Assembly: GCF_958298935.1 (NCBI RefSeq)
Contig: NC_084937.1
Span: 24,747,568-24,811,567 of the forward strand
Length of the DNA stretch: 64,000 nucleotides
Reading direction: 5' to 3'
From: Phragmites australis
Lineage: Eukaryota > Streptophyta > Magnoliopsida > Poales > Poaceae
A program made the position numbers and the translations under genes. Below, in pieces: positions 23,372-34,902 of this stretch; the stretch's first letter is position 1, and the number at the start of each line of letters is the position of its first letter. The notes beneath the pieces are model-generated. The model ran no database searches, had not been told where the DNA came from, and saw nothing but the letters and a program-made list of their open reading frames with translations.

Positions 23372-23385
23372 CCCCCCCCCCCCCC
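23372..23385 (+). repeat. Poly-C tract (14 C) upstream of INCENP
   Basis: An uninterrupted run of 14 C about 130 bp before the INCENP ATG, in a C-rich presumptive promoter or 5' UTR. Such tracts are prone to slippage and sequencing error. Confidence 0.8.
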
Positions 23386-23516
23386 GCGTCACCTCGGCCG
23401 CCCTCCTGCCCCGATTCAAAATCTCCGCCACCATCTCGACACGCACTAGCCGTTCCTCTCCCACCTCCATGCCCAAACCCTAGTTCCGCAACCACCTCCA
23501 CGACCGCCAGCCAGCC

Positions 23517-26500
23517 ATGGAGCATCTATTCATGCAGGTCTTCGAGCGCGGGGGCTGGGTGGCCGCGCAGGTGCAGCAGCAGGCCGACTCCTACGCCCAG
23601 ACCCTCGCCTGCAGCCTCCTCGCCGCCGGCCGCCGCCCCCCGGACTGGCTCCTCCCCTCGCACCCCGACGAGCCGCAGGGTGTGTGCCTTCTTCCCTTTC
23701 GCTTCCGCTTCCGTCTCTGGGTTGGTGCCATCGGCTTGGGTTGCGGGGTTTGGGGTGGGTCGGATTGGATTGGTCGATTAGGGGCAGGTTTCGATTCAGA
23801 CAGGGCTTGGATAGTTTGATTGGATGGGTCGATGGTTACTGAGGATTTGAGCTTAGGTTGCCCTGTTGTAGGATAGCTAACTACTAGTTGCTTCCCGTGC
23901 TAACAATTTGTCGAGGATTTGGTTTGGCTACCTTCCTTCTTATGTGCTGTTACATTGAGGTGACACATCCGTGTGTCGTGATAGTTTTCAGAGTAAGGAA
24001 GCCATGCACTTCTAATTTTCTGACTACCAATAAAACGGCTATATATCCCCTTGTGTTTGTGTCAAACTGATGAGAGCGGTAATTTGCCTAAGAGAAGCAA
24101 TGTGGTTGGGGATAGAATTACTTATTTTTAGTGAAACCTGAGAATTTGCTTTCCGGTGTCATGATTAGAACTGAACGTTATCACAGCTAAACATACATGT
24201 TGTAGTTTTTTGTTGCCATCGTATTGAAATTTCAATAATTCCATGAGTAATATCTTTCAAACAAAAGTTCTGTCTAGGTTTGCCTAGCATTGGATATGCA
24301 ACTAACTGGAATAAATTAATTATAATTTCATCCGTTATTCCGTTCTTTTTATGTGCAGCATTAATTTTAAACATTTTAAATATTGAATTACCTAAAGGTT
24401 GTACCAGTGCTTCAAATTGTTGTCGAATTCCTATATCATATCTAGCATTTTTGCCATGAATATTGTTTCTTTTTATTCTTTTGCACGCTGTTATTATCTT
24501 GCGTTTTATTCGTGTATTGAAGTACTCCATTTCCATGTAGAGCTGGATGGAAAACTAATAGTTCCGGGATTAGTTTTCACTGGAAGCCAGATTACTACAT
24601 CAGCGGCCAATAGGACTGTCTTTCTGCCTCCAGCTGTTCCTGGTACTTTCTCCAAAAAATTGGAGGATCCAAATGGATATACCCACCCAATCACTAATTG
24701 TGATGCTCTGGATACTGACCAACATGAAGAGCCCCAGCAAGAGCAGACTTCACTTAACCATGAGCTTTCCGGGGCTTGTGTTGCGGCCAAAATGTTTTCA
24801 AGGATTCAGCGTTCCAGGTCAAGGAAAAGGAATATGCAAGATCGCCTACGTGGAAGGGTTGAAGCTGCAAAGAGTGGAGGCCGTGATGATACGCAAGATG
24901 GGATACATAGGTCTAAATTTGCGAATGTGAGGTTGACGAGAACTAATGCGTCATCATCCTCCATACCATGTGGTGATGTTGCAAACAATGCTGGAACAAC
25001 ATCCTCAAGGCCAGGTCAGGGTAATGGTTTTTGTGCCAGTCAGGGGAGGTCGACTGACTCCTTGAAGTGCCACAATAATCTTGAAAATCAAGGATTTCGG
25101 TTAGATAGTTTCCCGTCGCTTGAGAACAAAATTGTCTGTTTTGATAGTGTTGCCGAGGTTACTAATAACTGTTCTGTTAGAGATTTGCTGAGTGTGCCAC
25201 TTCCGGGTCTTTCTAAGCTAAACGATGCAGATAGTGTATGCCATATAATGCCCGAAACTCATCTGTCGGTTGAGCCAAAAAAACTTCAATTTGATGGCGT
25301 TGAATCAGTTTGTATGAATCCTGTCGGAGAACAAACGGGCCACCAACAGGAATCTTATTTGGAAAGTGATCATCTTAATCTCTCTGGTAGAAATCATTTA
25401 AGTGAGGAGCCATCTTCTGCCAGTTCTCAGGGACCTCATTCTATGGGCAGATCGTTGCTTGATGGTGTTAAAACAGGACATTTGAACCCTGACAGCGTAC
25501 CAGTGAAGCAGCACCACAAAGATGCTTTGGAATGTGGCCATCCTGATCTCACTGGCACGCATTCTCAAAATAAGGAACCATCTCTGACCTGTTCATCTGA
25601 AGCACCGAATGCTATGGGTCACAAGGATACACGACATATACCTGAAACCAATTCTTTGGGAAGAGCATGTTCTAAAGTCAGCCAACCACTTGAAATGAAT
25701 GTGTCAAATAGTGATGAAACCAATTGTTCTGAAAGATCTTGTTCTGTGGCCAATCCATTGCTTGGAAATGATACAGTGCAGACTGTAGAAGATAATGAAA
25801 AACTACAGAGCTCCAATTCTCATGTCTCAGCTCCTCCTTACAGCGGACCTTTGCAGCTGCCTACCCAAGTAGCTGACACAAGGTTTGGGGCTCAAGCATC
25901 ATCAGGAATATTGCCAAACAGTTTGTTAGGGGAGGATGGGTGTGACCATCTCTCGAATTTGCTGATAAATGGCACAAATAGCCGACGCTCCCAAGGCAGG
26001 TCTGCTGTATGCCTAGAGCAGCTTCCACCTCAAACTTTTACTTCCACTGATGTTTGCCAATCAAGTCTCTTGTCTTATAGATCACAAAGTAATAACAAAC
26101 ATTCCAATGGTTGTGCTGCTGTGAATACCTCTGAGTATGCAGATAATGAGTTATCTCAGGACCAATATTTATGGGCCAGACCAGCTTTGGAATTCAACGG
26201 GAGTATTCCAGATGCGGATACTCCCTTGAGCCATCCTCTTGGCATGCAAAGTGAGACGCTCAAAGAAAACCCAGTATCTTATTCAGTCAACTGCCATTCA
26301 GAAAAGTTGGGTGATGATGCTCAGGTAAACAAGTCATATGGTGATCCTGCTGCTAACAGAAAGAACGAGTCTGTGGTGCCAAAAGTTGTGCCCAGAATTT
26401 CATCCGGAAGAACCAGAGATATGCACGAAGCAGAAAGGAACGGTGTGACTTCGTCAGAAAAATCCAATGGAAGCCCGCGGCAAGGTATCTTGACTGCTAC

Positions 26501-29500
26501 TTGTAGATTGTTACCTAAGTTCTCTTTTGTTGCAAATGGCACTCTGATATGTTCTTACATAACTTCTAATTTTGCAGGAATAGAACAAGTGACCCCTAAT
26601 GGTGAGAATGCTGTGCAAATAAATGATAATTCGTGCACAGCAGAGAATGTTGAGCAAAAAAAGTTTGCATGCAGATCAGAATCACGTGAAAAGAATAATA
26701 AGCTCCAGGCAGGAAATGGAAATGCTCAGAAGAGGTCAGTTGCAGATGATGTTCAGATAAATGGGTGTATGTCATCCAAAAGAAAAAGAATAAAATGCCA
26801 AGACATTGCACTTCCCAATTCTTCTGACACAAATTCATTGTTTCCGGACCACCAAGATGGCACTGGCACCCATGTGGTAACTGCAGAAAAATTCTCAGGG
26901 AAATCACAACCTTCAGGTTGTTACTTCTTAAGAAGTTCAGGATTTTGTGAGCCAATGTCTCTCAAGTCTGAGACAAGGAATGATGCATGGAACCGTAAGG
27001 TGTCAATTGCAAGTGATGTACAAGAAAATGAGAATTCTTCTCCCAAACTAAGAAATAGCCTATCCAATGTTGCCTTCTGTAACTCTTCTAGTGCAAAGGC
27101 TTTATCACCTAATTATAGTCGTGGTGTGAGCAGCATGAGTGCAACTGGAGGAATGAACATCCAAAACTATCAAGCACAGTTACAAAATTCTTTTAGTTTT
27201 GCAACAACTTCTTCTGTGCCTAGCTGCTGTAATATCGCATCTGATGATGTGGAACGTTGCACACAAGAGGTATGTGCTCAGCAAGTGCAACAGTTCCTTT
27301 TCCATTATGAATTGTGAAATGTCAATCTATTGAAAAGACTATTCTTCAGATGTTTTTGTCTAAGTATGAATTTAGACAGTTGGCTGATTTCAGTTTTCTC
27401 TAAGTACAAATTTAGTTCAGCTGGATGATCTGTTCGCTGAATTTCATTTGTTAGCATTTTTAGCTGGTAGAGTTTTGCAATATCCATTCTGAATCTTACT
27501 TGTTATTTTCTGGATGTGTTAGTGAATTCCAGAGCATTGACAGTTTTTCCTCTTTGTTGGCAGGAACATCCTTGCTTGGAAAGTGAGGGCCTAAATGTTA
27601 CTAATTCCAGTGTGGAACATCAGCAAATGGCTCTTCAGATGGATAAAGTGTCGTCTGAATTAAGTCCAGAAAATTATTCTAGCACTGATTCAACAAATAT
27701 ATTTCCGAGTTATGCTTTAGATCAACATGGTAAACAGGTATCTGCTCCAATTGCATTGGTCCAGGAGAAATTAAGTTATGGCTCCGGTGTTGAACTTGAA
27801 AGGAAATGTAGAAGTGAAGATTTAACGGGATGTTTTTTGTTGGATGCTATTATCCCAAGGCAAAAGGATGATGAATCTGTTGACTGTAGTGATATAATGC
27901 CACAATTCGAGGGCTTTGATTTTTCTGTTCCAGTTGACAGCCCAACTACTGAAAAAAGGACAATTGAGACCCTTCGTGATTCCAGACAATTTCCTACCTT
28001 AAGTGAGTATAAGATGAACACAATGAGTGGTATGCATCAGTTATTGGCAACAATGTCAGGGAAAGCGAGTAACTGTTCATTCCAGGAGGATGTAAGACAA
28101 TACAGTGCAAGTACTGATGGCAGCATAGCAGATCTTTTTGGTTCATGTGGATTGGGACATAATGGATCCTTTTTTACTTCTGATGTCGTAGCATCTTGTT
28201 CTTCAGATGCTAGCAATAAACAAGAGAATAGTGAAAATCCATTGACCCCTGCAGTTGAAAAGTATAGTCTGGGGAAGCTTTCAGCAAGGGCTGGATCTGT
28301 TTCGGAGCATATGGGTTCTATTCCTGAGCTTTCGTGCTTCCGAATTGATGAAGACAGTAGCATTGAAGAAGGAAATGAGTACCAAGACGTAGTAGCTGGA
28401 TCTGTAGGTAATCAGAGGCAATCTGGCAGAAAAGCACTTCAGGATATCACTGGACTATATCAAAACACTGGGAATTCTGCCTCTTATTCCATAGGTACCA
28501 TGGATACAGGTAACACAGATTATACTACAGAAACTTGCAGCTGGGAACTCAATCATCATTCAGATCTCAGGAATCATGATGATAACAAGAAGCTTAAAGA
28601 AAGTGGTGTTTCTTTAGTTAAGAGAGAAGGGAAAGTGTCTCATTTTCTCGATAACAGATTAAGAAAGACAGAAGCGATTGATAACAAAAATCAAAGACAC
28701 ATGAGTGAAGCAAATCTTGGCAAACAATCTAAGCCTAGCAATATCGTTGGTAATGTGGCATCTTTTATACCTCTTGTAAGACCAAAGGTGCTATCTACAA
28801 CATCATGTGGTAAGTTTTATTTGTTTACTTGCACTATATAATATTTATTTTTAAAAAATGTATGCTAAATCTATTTGGTAACTGATCCTTTGAGTTAGAA
28901 ATATTTGTTGAGTGGTGCTCACAGAAGACCTCTACGAATGGGGTTTCTGTCTTGTAGTGAAAAAAGATGTTAGAGTGAAGGCACTTGAGGCAGCTGAAGC
29001 TGCAAAACGTCTCGAAGAAAAGAAACGAAACGAGCGTGAAATGCGCAAAGCAGCTGCAAAACTAGAGCGTGAGAAACTGAAGCAAGAGAAAGAATTAAAG
29101 CAAAAACAGGAAGTGGAACAAAAGAAGAAACGGGATGCTGATGTGGCAACTAGGAAGAGGCAGAGGGATGAGGATGAAAGAAGGGAAAAGGAGAGAAAAA
29201 GGAAATGCGCTGAAGAAGCTCGAAAACAGCAGAAGCAGCCTATGGAAAGAAGGCATGCCAACGATGAGAAAGATGCTCATCCAAAAGCTCCTGTAACTGT
29301 GAGTATAAGCTACATGCTTTATCTTTACTCAAGTGTTCCTTAAAACATGTATTTATTATCAAGTATTTTAGTCATTGCAGGGTAACGAGGGGCTGCAGAA
29401 GAATTTGGTTGAAGCCATGAAAAGCCAAGTAAAACCTGATGTAACAGCAGGTCTTGGATACAAGGCCATTAAAAGTAACAATGAAAAGGTTGAGGTAGTT

Positions 29501-30629
29501 GATGAGAGGCCTTCAAATGTTGGATTTGATGCTAAGGAAAATGCCCCAAACAGTTGTGAGGAGGTATGTTTTGTAGTCTTCATGTAACTTCATTTTGAGG
29601 AGGAACCTTGCCTGCAGGGCTTTTAGAGCAACCACTTCAAGTTCAACGAATTGTTGATAACATCTTAAAAGAACTCTTTGGAAGATATCGTAGCTATAAC
29701 CTAAGCATTTTTTCCCCATTTTATATAATAAGTCTTTGAACTGTGCAAATTACTGGAATACACAGACCAGTAGTAATTTTGGATGCGGAAAATGATGAAG
29801 ATTGTCAAATTGGGTTATTTTAATTTCGTTAAATAACATTTTTTATATATTTGACTTCAGTGTCAATGAAGGTTCTAATTGCAAATTCTCTGCTGTGTGA
29901 TTTGTTAAACTTTTGTCAGTCATACATGATGACTCCTTATAAAGATTCTGATGAAGAGGATGATGATGATTTCGAACATAAAGAAGAATTGAGACGTAGA
30001 CGGAAAATGACTCCATCATGGGTTCGGTATGTGTCCACCTTACTGAATCTCCTATTAAAATAGCAGCTGATCTTTAAATATGTTATGTAGATGTGATGCC
30101 TAATGTGGTAAGGCCAAAGCTCAGGAGGCACACCAGAGCTTCCTTTTTAATCATTTTCGCACAGTTTACATCAATTGCACTTGCCTTGCTGTTGAGGTCG
30201 ACATGAAAGTGGATTGTGGAGGGATTTTCTTTGCATAATTGACAAACTGATTCTCCCATTTCAAAATTTAATTCTGATTATTTTGTAACCGGGAAACTGA
30301 AGGCATCCTGTCATGTTCATTTCTCATTTTGCTGCTGCATGCTGCTTCAATACGATCATACCATCCCTCCAGCCTGCTAATGACATGATGCTCATCTCTG
30401 ATTTGCAGGGAAGAAAACTTGGTTAAAATCTTATTACACAATCAGACTTTAGACGCTAAAGAAATCTTTGCACAAAAATGCTCCTTCAACCTATCGGATG
30501 GTAAGCTCCCATTCTCCGGTATCCTTATCAATAAACTTCATTCTAGTAGTTGCTGCCGCTGAGTTTGTTGTCTTTCGCCTGTTCTTTGTAGTTTTTCGGG
30601 TCCACGTTCCCCAACGTGGTTTCAGATAA
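23517..30629 (+). CDS. INCENP: Inner centromere protein INCENP (plant WYRD type), 9 exons
   Basis: INCENP is the scaffold of the chromosomal passenger complex; its C-terminal IN-box binds and activates Aurora kinase at centromeres and the phragmoplast. Exons: 23517-23679, 24541-26484, 26578-27269, 27564-28809, 28958-29298, 29381-29563, 29920-30026, 30409-30500, 30592-30629. All junctions are GT-AG and all phases agree, giving 1601 residues. The N-terminus ([19 protein letters not shown]) is followed by a long low-complexity Ser/Asn-rich region. Exon 5 is a charged single-helix segment ([20 protein letters not shown] onward). Exons 7-8 form the IN-box: [40 protein letters not shown] and [12 protein letters not shown], which is diagnostic. 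The start is the first ATG of a GC-rich exon. The 1601-residue length is in the range of plant INCENPs. No lesion seen. Confidence 0.93.
26485..26577 (+). other. INCENP intron 2, 93 nt, free of stops and in frame
   Basis: The donor CAAG|GTATCT and acceptor TTTTGCAG|GA are good, yet the 93-nt intron is a multiple of three and has no stop in the gene's frame. Retention would add 31 residues without breaking the protein. Confidence 0.7.
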
Positions 30630-31190
30630 GTTTCCATTTGACGAACTATTGGTAATATGCCGTTGCCCTTCTTCAGGCATCTCCATTCTGCTTTTGTCAG
30701 CAGAGATGTGTATAAGCTGATCACCATCCTCTCTCGTTTGCTAGAGAAAATTCACCTATGTAGAAGAACATTCTTGTACCACCATGCAGTTGCGGCAACA
30801 ATCGTTGTTGTACATAGTTCTGATTTGTTCACGAAGACTTTGTTTCGTAGCACTATTCTTCGCGCAAGGAGATAACTGATATTGATCAGAGTAGCGTTCT
30901 GTTCCATACTCTCTAGTCTTTAATGCCATGAGGTAATTTGTACATGAAATGAGAAATATCTACTATTTTTTTTCTATGTTGTCACAAGAACTGATATCTT
31001 GACATCTCACGGTTTGCGTCAAGGAAGCAAGGCTTCTTACTGAATAACAGGACCGAATATTCTCTAGAAGAAAAATGAATAGAGGAACTGAACTCACTGG
31101 GGGAAGTGTAACGGAAAAGAAAACGAAAAACAGTGGGACACCCATATGGGCATATGGCATGACTCATGAGACAACAGTGCAGTCAAACAA
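30630..31190. other. 3' UTR and flank of INCENP
   Basis: Non-coding sequence after the TAA at 30627-30629. It probably includes the 3' UTR up to about 30930. No strong polyadenylation motif stands out. Confidence 0.4.
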
Positions 31191-31194
31191 GTGT

Positions 31195-32725
31195 GCATTT
31201 CCCCGAAGTTGATTACGTATCATTAAAAAGAAAAAATGATCTAGTTTATAAGGTAAACTAAACCCCAAAACCATAATAAACGAAGCAATATAACTTGCGG
31301 AGCTTAGCTCCTGCGCAACACAAGAAAATGAAAAGAAAAGAAAAAAGAACCTCCAACCCCCTAAACAACCGGATGATAAGGCGCGGCTAAGTAGATACAA
31401 CCCGGTGAATGCAACAACATGCACTCGGCACCTAAACCGCCAAGTGTCATCCTCACCAAACGATGCTGCCTCGCCAACACTATGCCCAACTAGCACCTCG
31501 ATTGGAACAACCCGACAACTCCATAGGCGGAGCCTTGCTCCCACGCCGGAAAGCAACTCGGTCGGCAGCCCCTATGCCCAACCACAAGCACAAAGATGGG
31601 GTCCTGGGACATTGGAGCACCGCCACTGTCGCAAAGCGCCGAAAGGTAAAGGAAAGCTCCATCGAACAGTAGAACGAAGGGGACAACAATGAAGGATGGT
31701 GTGCTCTGCAAGGAGTGCCGTTGGTTATAACAAAGAACATAGGGATTCTTCGAGACGACGCCTTCAAGAAGGAAGCGGTAGAGGAACTGTCGTCGCCCGT
31801 CTGAGAAGCCGGACAAGGTTTTCACCGGAGAGATCCCGTGGGGACGCAACGTCACGACGCCTCCAGGGAGGTTATGACGCACGAGGGCATCACTGTCGTC
31901 GGCAATGGCAAGACGCCTGCCAGGGCTTTCACCCAAAATTCCCCAACCACGGAACAACCCGAAGAACACATAAGCTCGATAGGTCGACCAGACACCTGCA
32001 AGAGAGCAACCAGCAGCACAAGCACAACACATCAACCAAAAAGGGACAACTGGGGGTGGAGCCTCGGCCAGCAGCAACACAATCCACGACCGCCGAGTAG
32101 TAACAAAACATCATCAACAACAACGACAACCACCATGGTCGCCAGAGAAGAGACAGCCCGCAGGCAGCCAAGAGAACCATGGACGGCTGCGCCACGGAGG
32201 CAACCAATTAACCAACCCAACCAGAGGCGGAGCCACACAGGTCACCGAGCCCGCCAGCCCCTATCGAGAAGGGCAGCTGAGGACCAACGGTCAGCAGGGA
32301 GATCGACATCGAACTCCATAGAGTAGCCGACGGCCAGATAGCGACTGACATAGGCGACAAGCAGGCTGCATCCAAAAGCAAGCCCCCCACCGCGAGAAAC
32401 GCCCGACGGAAAGCACACACGACCTCGCTGAAGCCAAATGAGCGGATCCGTCACCGTCAGTAATAGATCTGGTCTTAGAGCACTCGGATCCAACCGACCG
32501 GGAATGGAAACACCCGGAGAAGCCACCGAAGAAGAACAACTTGGGGTTGGGGAGGGGAGAAAAGGAGAGAACAAGGGGGAGGAGAGGAACCGTGATTTCC
32601 CGACTTCGGGCTATCGCTGTTGGCGTCCGCTCGCCAACGACAACGGTCAGATCTAGCTTGCAGAGGGAGGTTTTTGGTCAGAGGAGGGGTCGCCCCCAAG
32701 TCGCCAGAGCAGGCGACGTGGGGGT
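31195..32725 (-). mobile_element. LINE-like (non-LTR) retroelement remnant
   Basis: On the minus strand the 3' end reads 'tttttctttttaatgatacg', then a stretch like the 3' ends of grass LINEs. It is preceded by 'cttgtgttgcgcaggagctaagctccgc' split across a T-rich run, and by a GC-rich body with repeated 'ggcgtcgtctcgaag' / 'ggcgtcgtgacg' words as in grass LINE untranslated regions. No reverse transcriptase or endonuclease motif was found. The ORFs here (such as 31490-32080) carry no known domain. It is likely an internally deleted, non-autonomous copy. Confidence 0.5.
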
Positions 32726-32749
32726 TAGTATATGCGAAGATCGTGAGCA

Positions 32750-33240
32750 CCATGTATGGCATTCTAGCCTAGCGGTCTGGGAATGGAGCGTGCATGGCCG
32801 TCGCCTTTGCGCGGCCTGAACCGGCGACGAGTCCCTCAGCTTGCCGGGCAGGACAAAAACGATCCGCAGGAAGACGATGCCCGTGAGAACGAGGGCGATG
32901 ACTGTTGGCTGCAGGTCGCGGCACGTGCTGGAGGAGTGCTACGCCGCCCCATCATGGCGGGCCGGTCGACGATGACGAAGCCCTGAGGATGGCCAGCCGC
33001 AGTCGTCGCCCAGCACGTCGGATGCTCGTCACCATGATGGCATCAAGATCGCCGCCACCGGCGGCGCCGTGAACGTCACCGCGTCCAGGTAGAGCCGCCG
33101 CTTGTACGTGTCCACCAGGATCGGGCTCCCCCGCCGTGGTGCCGCTCCTCATCGGTCCCGTCGAGCTTGTCGTCCTGCCAGAACCCACCCGGCCGCCTGC
33201 ACGCGCAAGTAGCACACGTAAACAACCACAAAATAAGTTG
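32750..33240 (-). pseudogene. Exon-like fragments of an unrecognised gene
   Basis: GC-rich minus-strand segments. One frame reads a hydrophobic stretch around 32850-32900 (TGIVFLRIVFVLPGKLRD), and another around 33070-33130 reads ILVDTYKRRLYLDAVTFTAP. A plausible acceptor lies near 33205. The frames do not join cleanly, so this looks like a decayed or captured gene. I cannot assign a family. Confidence 0.3.
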
Positions 33241-33249
33241 CGTTGAGCT

Positions 33250-34490
33250 TACGAGAAGGAGAAGCTCCTTGTTGCATGACCACAGGGAGAGCATGGATGG
33301 GTGGCCGGACGGCAATGACAGTGAGAGCAGAGAGCACACGGCCCTCGCAGAAGCGAGGCGTTCTCGCTGGTGCTGGGTTGTGCTCTCTCTCTTCTGTCAT
33401 CACTCTCTGTCCACCACTCCGCCATTTCTCCAGGGCCGGCAGGCATCCCCTGTCTCCCTTAGCCGCGATCCCTGCACCAAGAACCCAATTAATCGAAGAC
33501 GATAGTCTTAACGAACTCATCCATGCATCTATCTACTACGCTAATTGCGCAATGCGCATGCAGGCATTCACCAAAGCACGAAACTCGCATCAGAAGACTG
33601 TGAAAATAGTTGCTCAACTTGGCAAAGAAGAGAAGCGTGATCGGGAGCAAGGCTCCGGTGCTCGCCGGCCGGCCATCGGGTGGGAGGAAGGCTGCTCGCA
33701 AAACATAAGCGCCGAGCCAGCCGGGGCCCGGCGTTTTTAACTCGGGTTCGCCCCCGAAACGCGCCGAGAACGTGACCCTGCGGCCGGGCCGCCGCAGTGG
33801 CCGTATCCGGCCTGGAGGGCGACGGGCAGGGAAAGGCCGGGGCGCGCGTTAACTGCGGCTGTAAATTCAGTCGGGGTGCCCGGGCCGCGACCGATCGAAT
33901 TAATTGGCCGCGGCTGGCCTGCGGCGACTGTGAGAGCGCTCGTGGACGTCGCGCTCGCGCGCGCGGCTACATGGTAGCCTGCTGTGTCATGCGTGCGTCC
34001 ACGAGGCGGGGCCACGGTCTGCCGGGGAGCTAGCTAGCTAGCGCAGGGGAGTGGGGATGCAGCAGATGGATAGATGGGTGCATTGCATGCATCAATTGTT
34101 GCATTGAACAGGCCATATGCAGTGCGATAGCTCCCATTTGGGAACTGAAATCTCAAATGTGCCGAAACATTTTTCTTTTTTTTGCAGGAAGATGCATAAT
34201 CCAATTGTTAATCACATGTAGGAACTGTTGCAGTGACCAAGCTATGCGCAGAGGTCCGAATTCTTCTTGCTCTCTCATGCATTACGTACAGTCCGAATAA
34301 TTGTGATTTGATTCTTAGCTATGAAAACACAGTTGAATCTTGTTCTTGATTACTCAGACTCACCTGTAAGATTGCTGGTAACCCAAATCAGAAGGGGTGA
34401 CTAATGTTTAATGACATAAAATGCAATTACAGATTTGCTTACGTAATCCAAATCTCGATCGATCTCCAAGCCTGCTCAAATCATCTTCCA
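33250..34490. other. Mixed GC-rich and AT-rich DNA, no gene supported
   Basis: Open frames exist on both strands in the GC-rich parts (33250-34030), but none has a domain, good start context or splice partner. From 34040 on it is AT-rich with a short 'agctagctagctagc' run at 34029-34042. Confidence 0.3.
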
Positions 34491-34494
34491 TCAG

Positions 34495-34665
34495 TCACTG
34501 ACATTACCGTCTTTGATGCCATTACGGCGGCCGCCGTTGGCCACGGCGTTCACCTCCCGGAGCACCAACCGCAGGCACCTCTTGTAGTTACTGACGCTCA
34601 TCTCGATGAGCACCACGGACCTCACCTTGTCTTGCCGAATCTAGATGGTCTGAGTCTATCCTGAA
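34495..34665 (-). pseudogene. Exon-like fragment, unrecognised
   Basis: The minus-strand frame reads DKVRSVVLIEMSVSNYKRCL and continues as charged, helix-like sequence to about 34515. It lies just 3' of the WD40 pseudogene, but I cannot show that it belongs to it. Confidence 0.3.
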
Positions 34666-34902
34666 ATCTGATCTAAATTTAATTCAGTATATAGCATAAT
34701 CTACAGTTCATCTAAAGAAAAAAGAAAAAAAGAAAAAGGCTAATCAGATGTCTATCCAACGCTTTGGCTCTGGATCCGTCACAGCTCCTTTACGACCGTA
34801 GCATCCGATCCATCTCCTCCACCTCACGCGTCCTCATCCATGCCGCGGCGTCGTGGACCCTGAACCCCTCGCCGCTGGCCCTGACCAACTCTCCGATGAG
34901 CC

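Noticed and set aside
24399..24540. Upstream extension of the long INCENP frame to an ATG at 24399
   Set aside because: This part is AT-rich intron sequence ending in a good acceptor (24539-24540). Exon 1 at 23517 joins 24541 in the correct phase and gives a proper GC-rich start.
31490..32080. 196-codon membrane-protein-like ORF on the minus strand
   Set aside because: It coincides with the GC-rich body of a LINE-like remnant, and the hydrophobic runs have no recognisable topology or homology.
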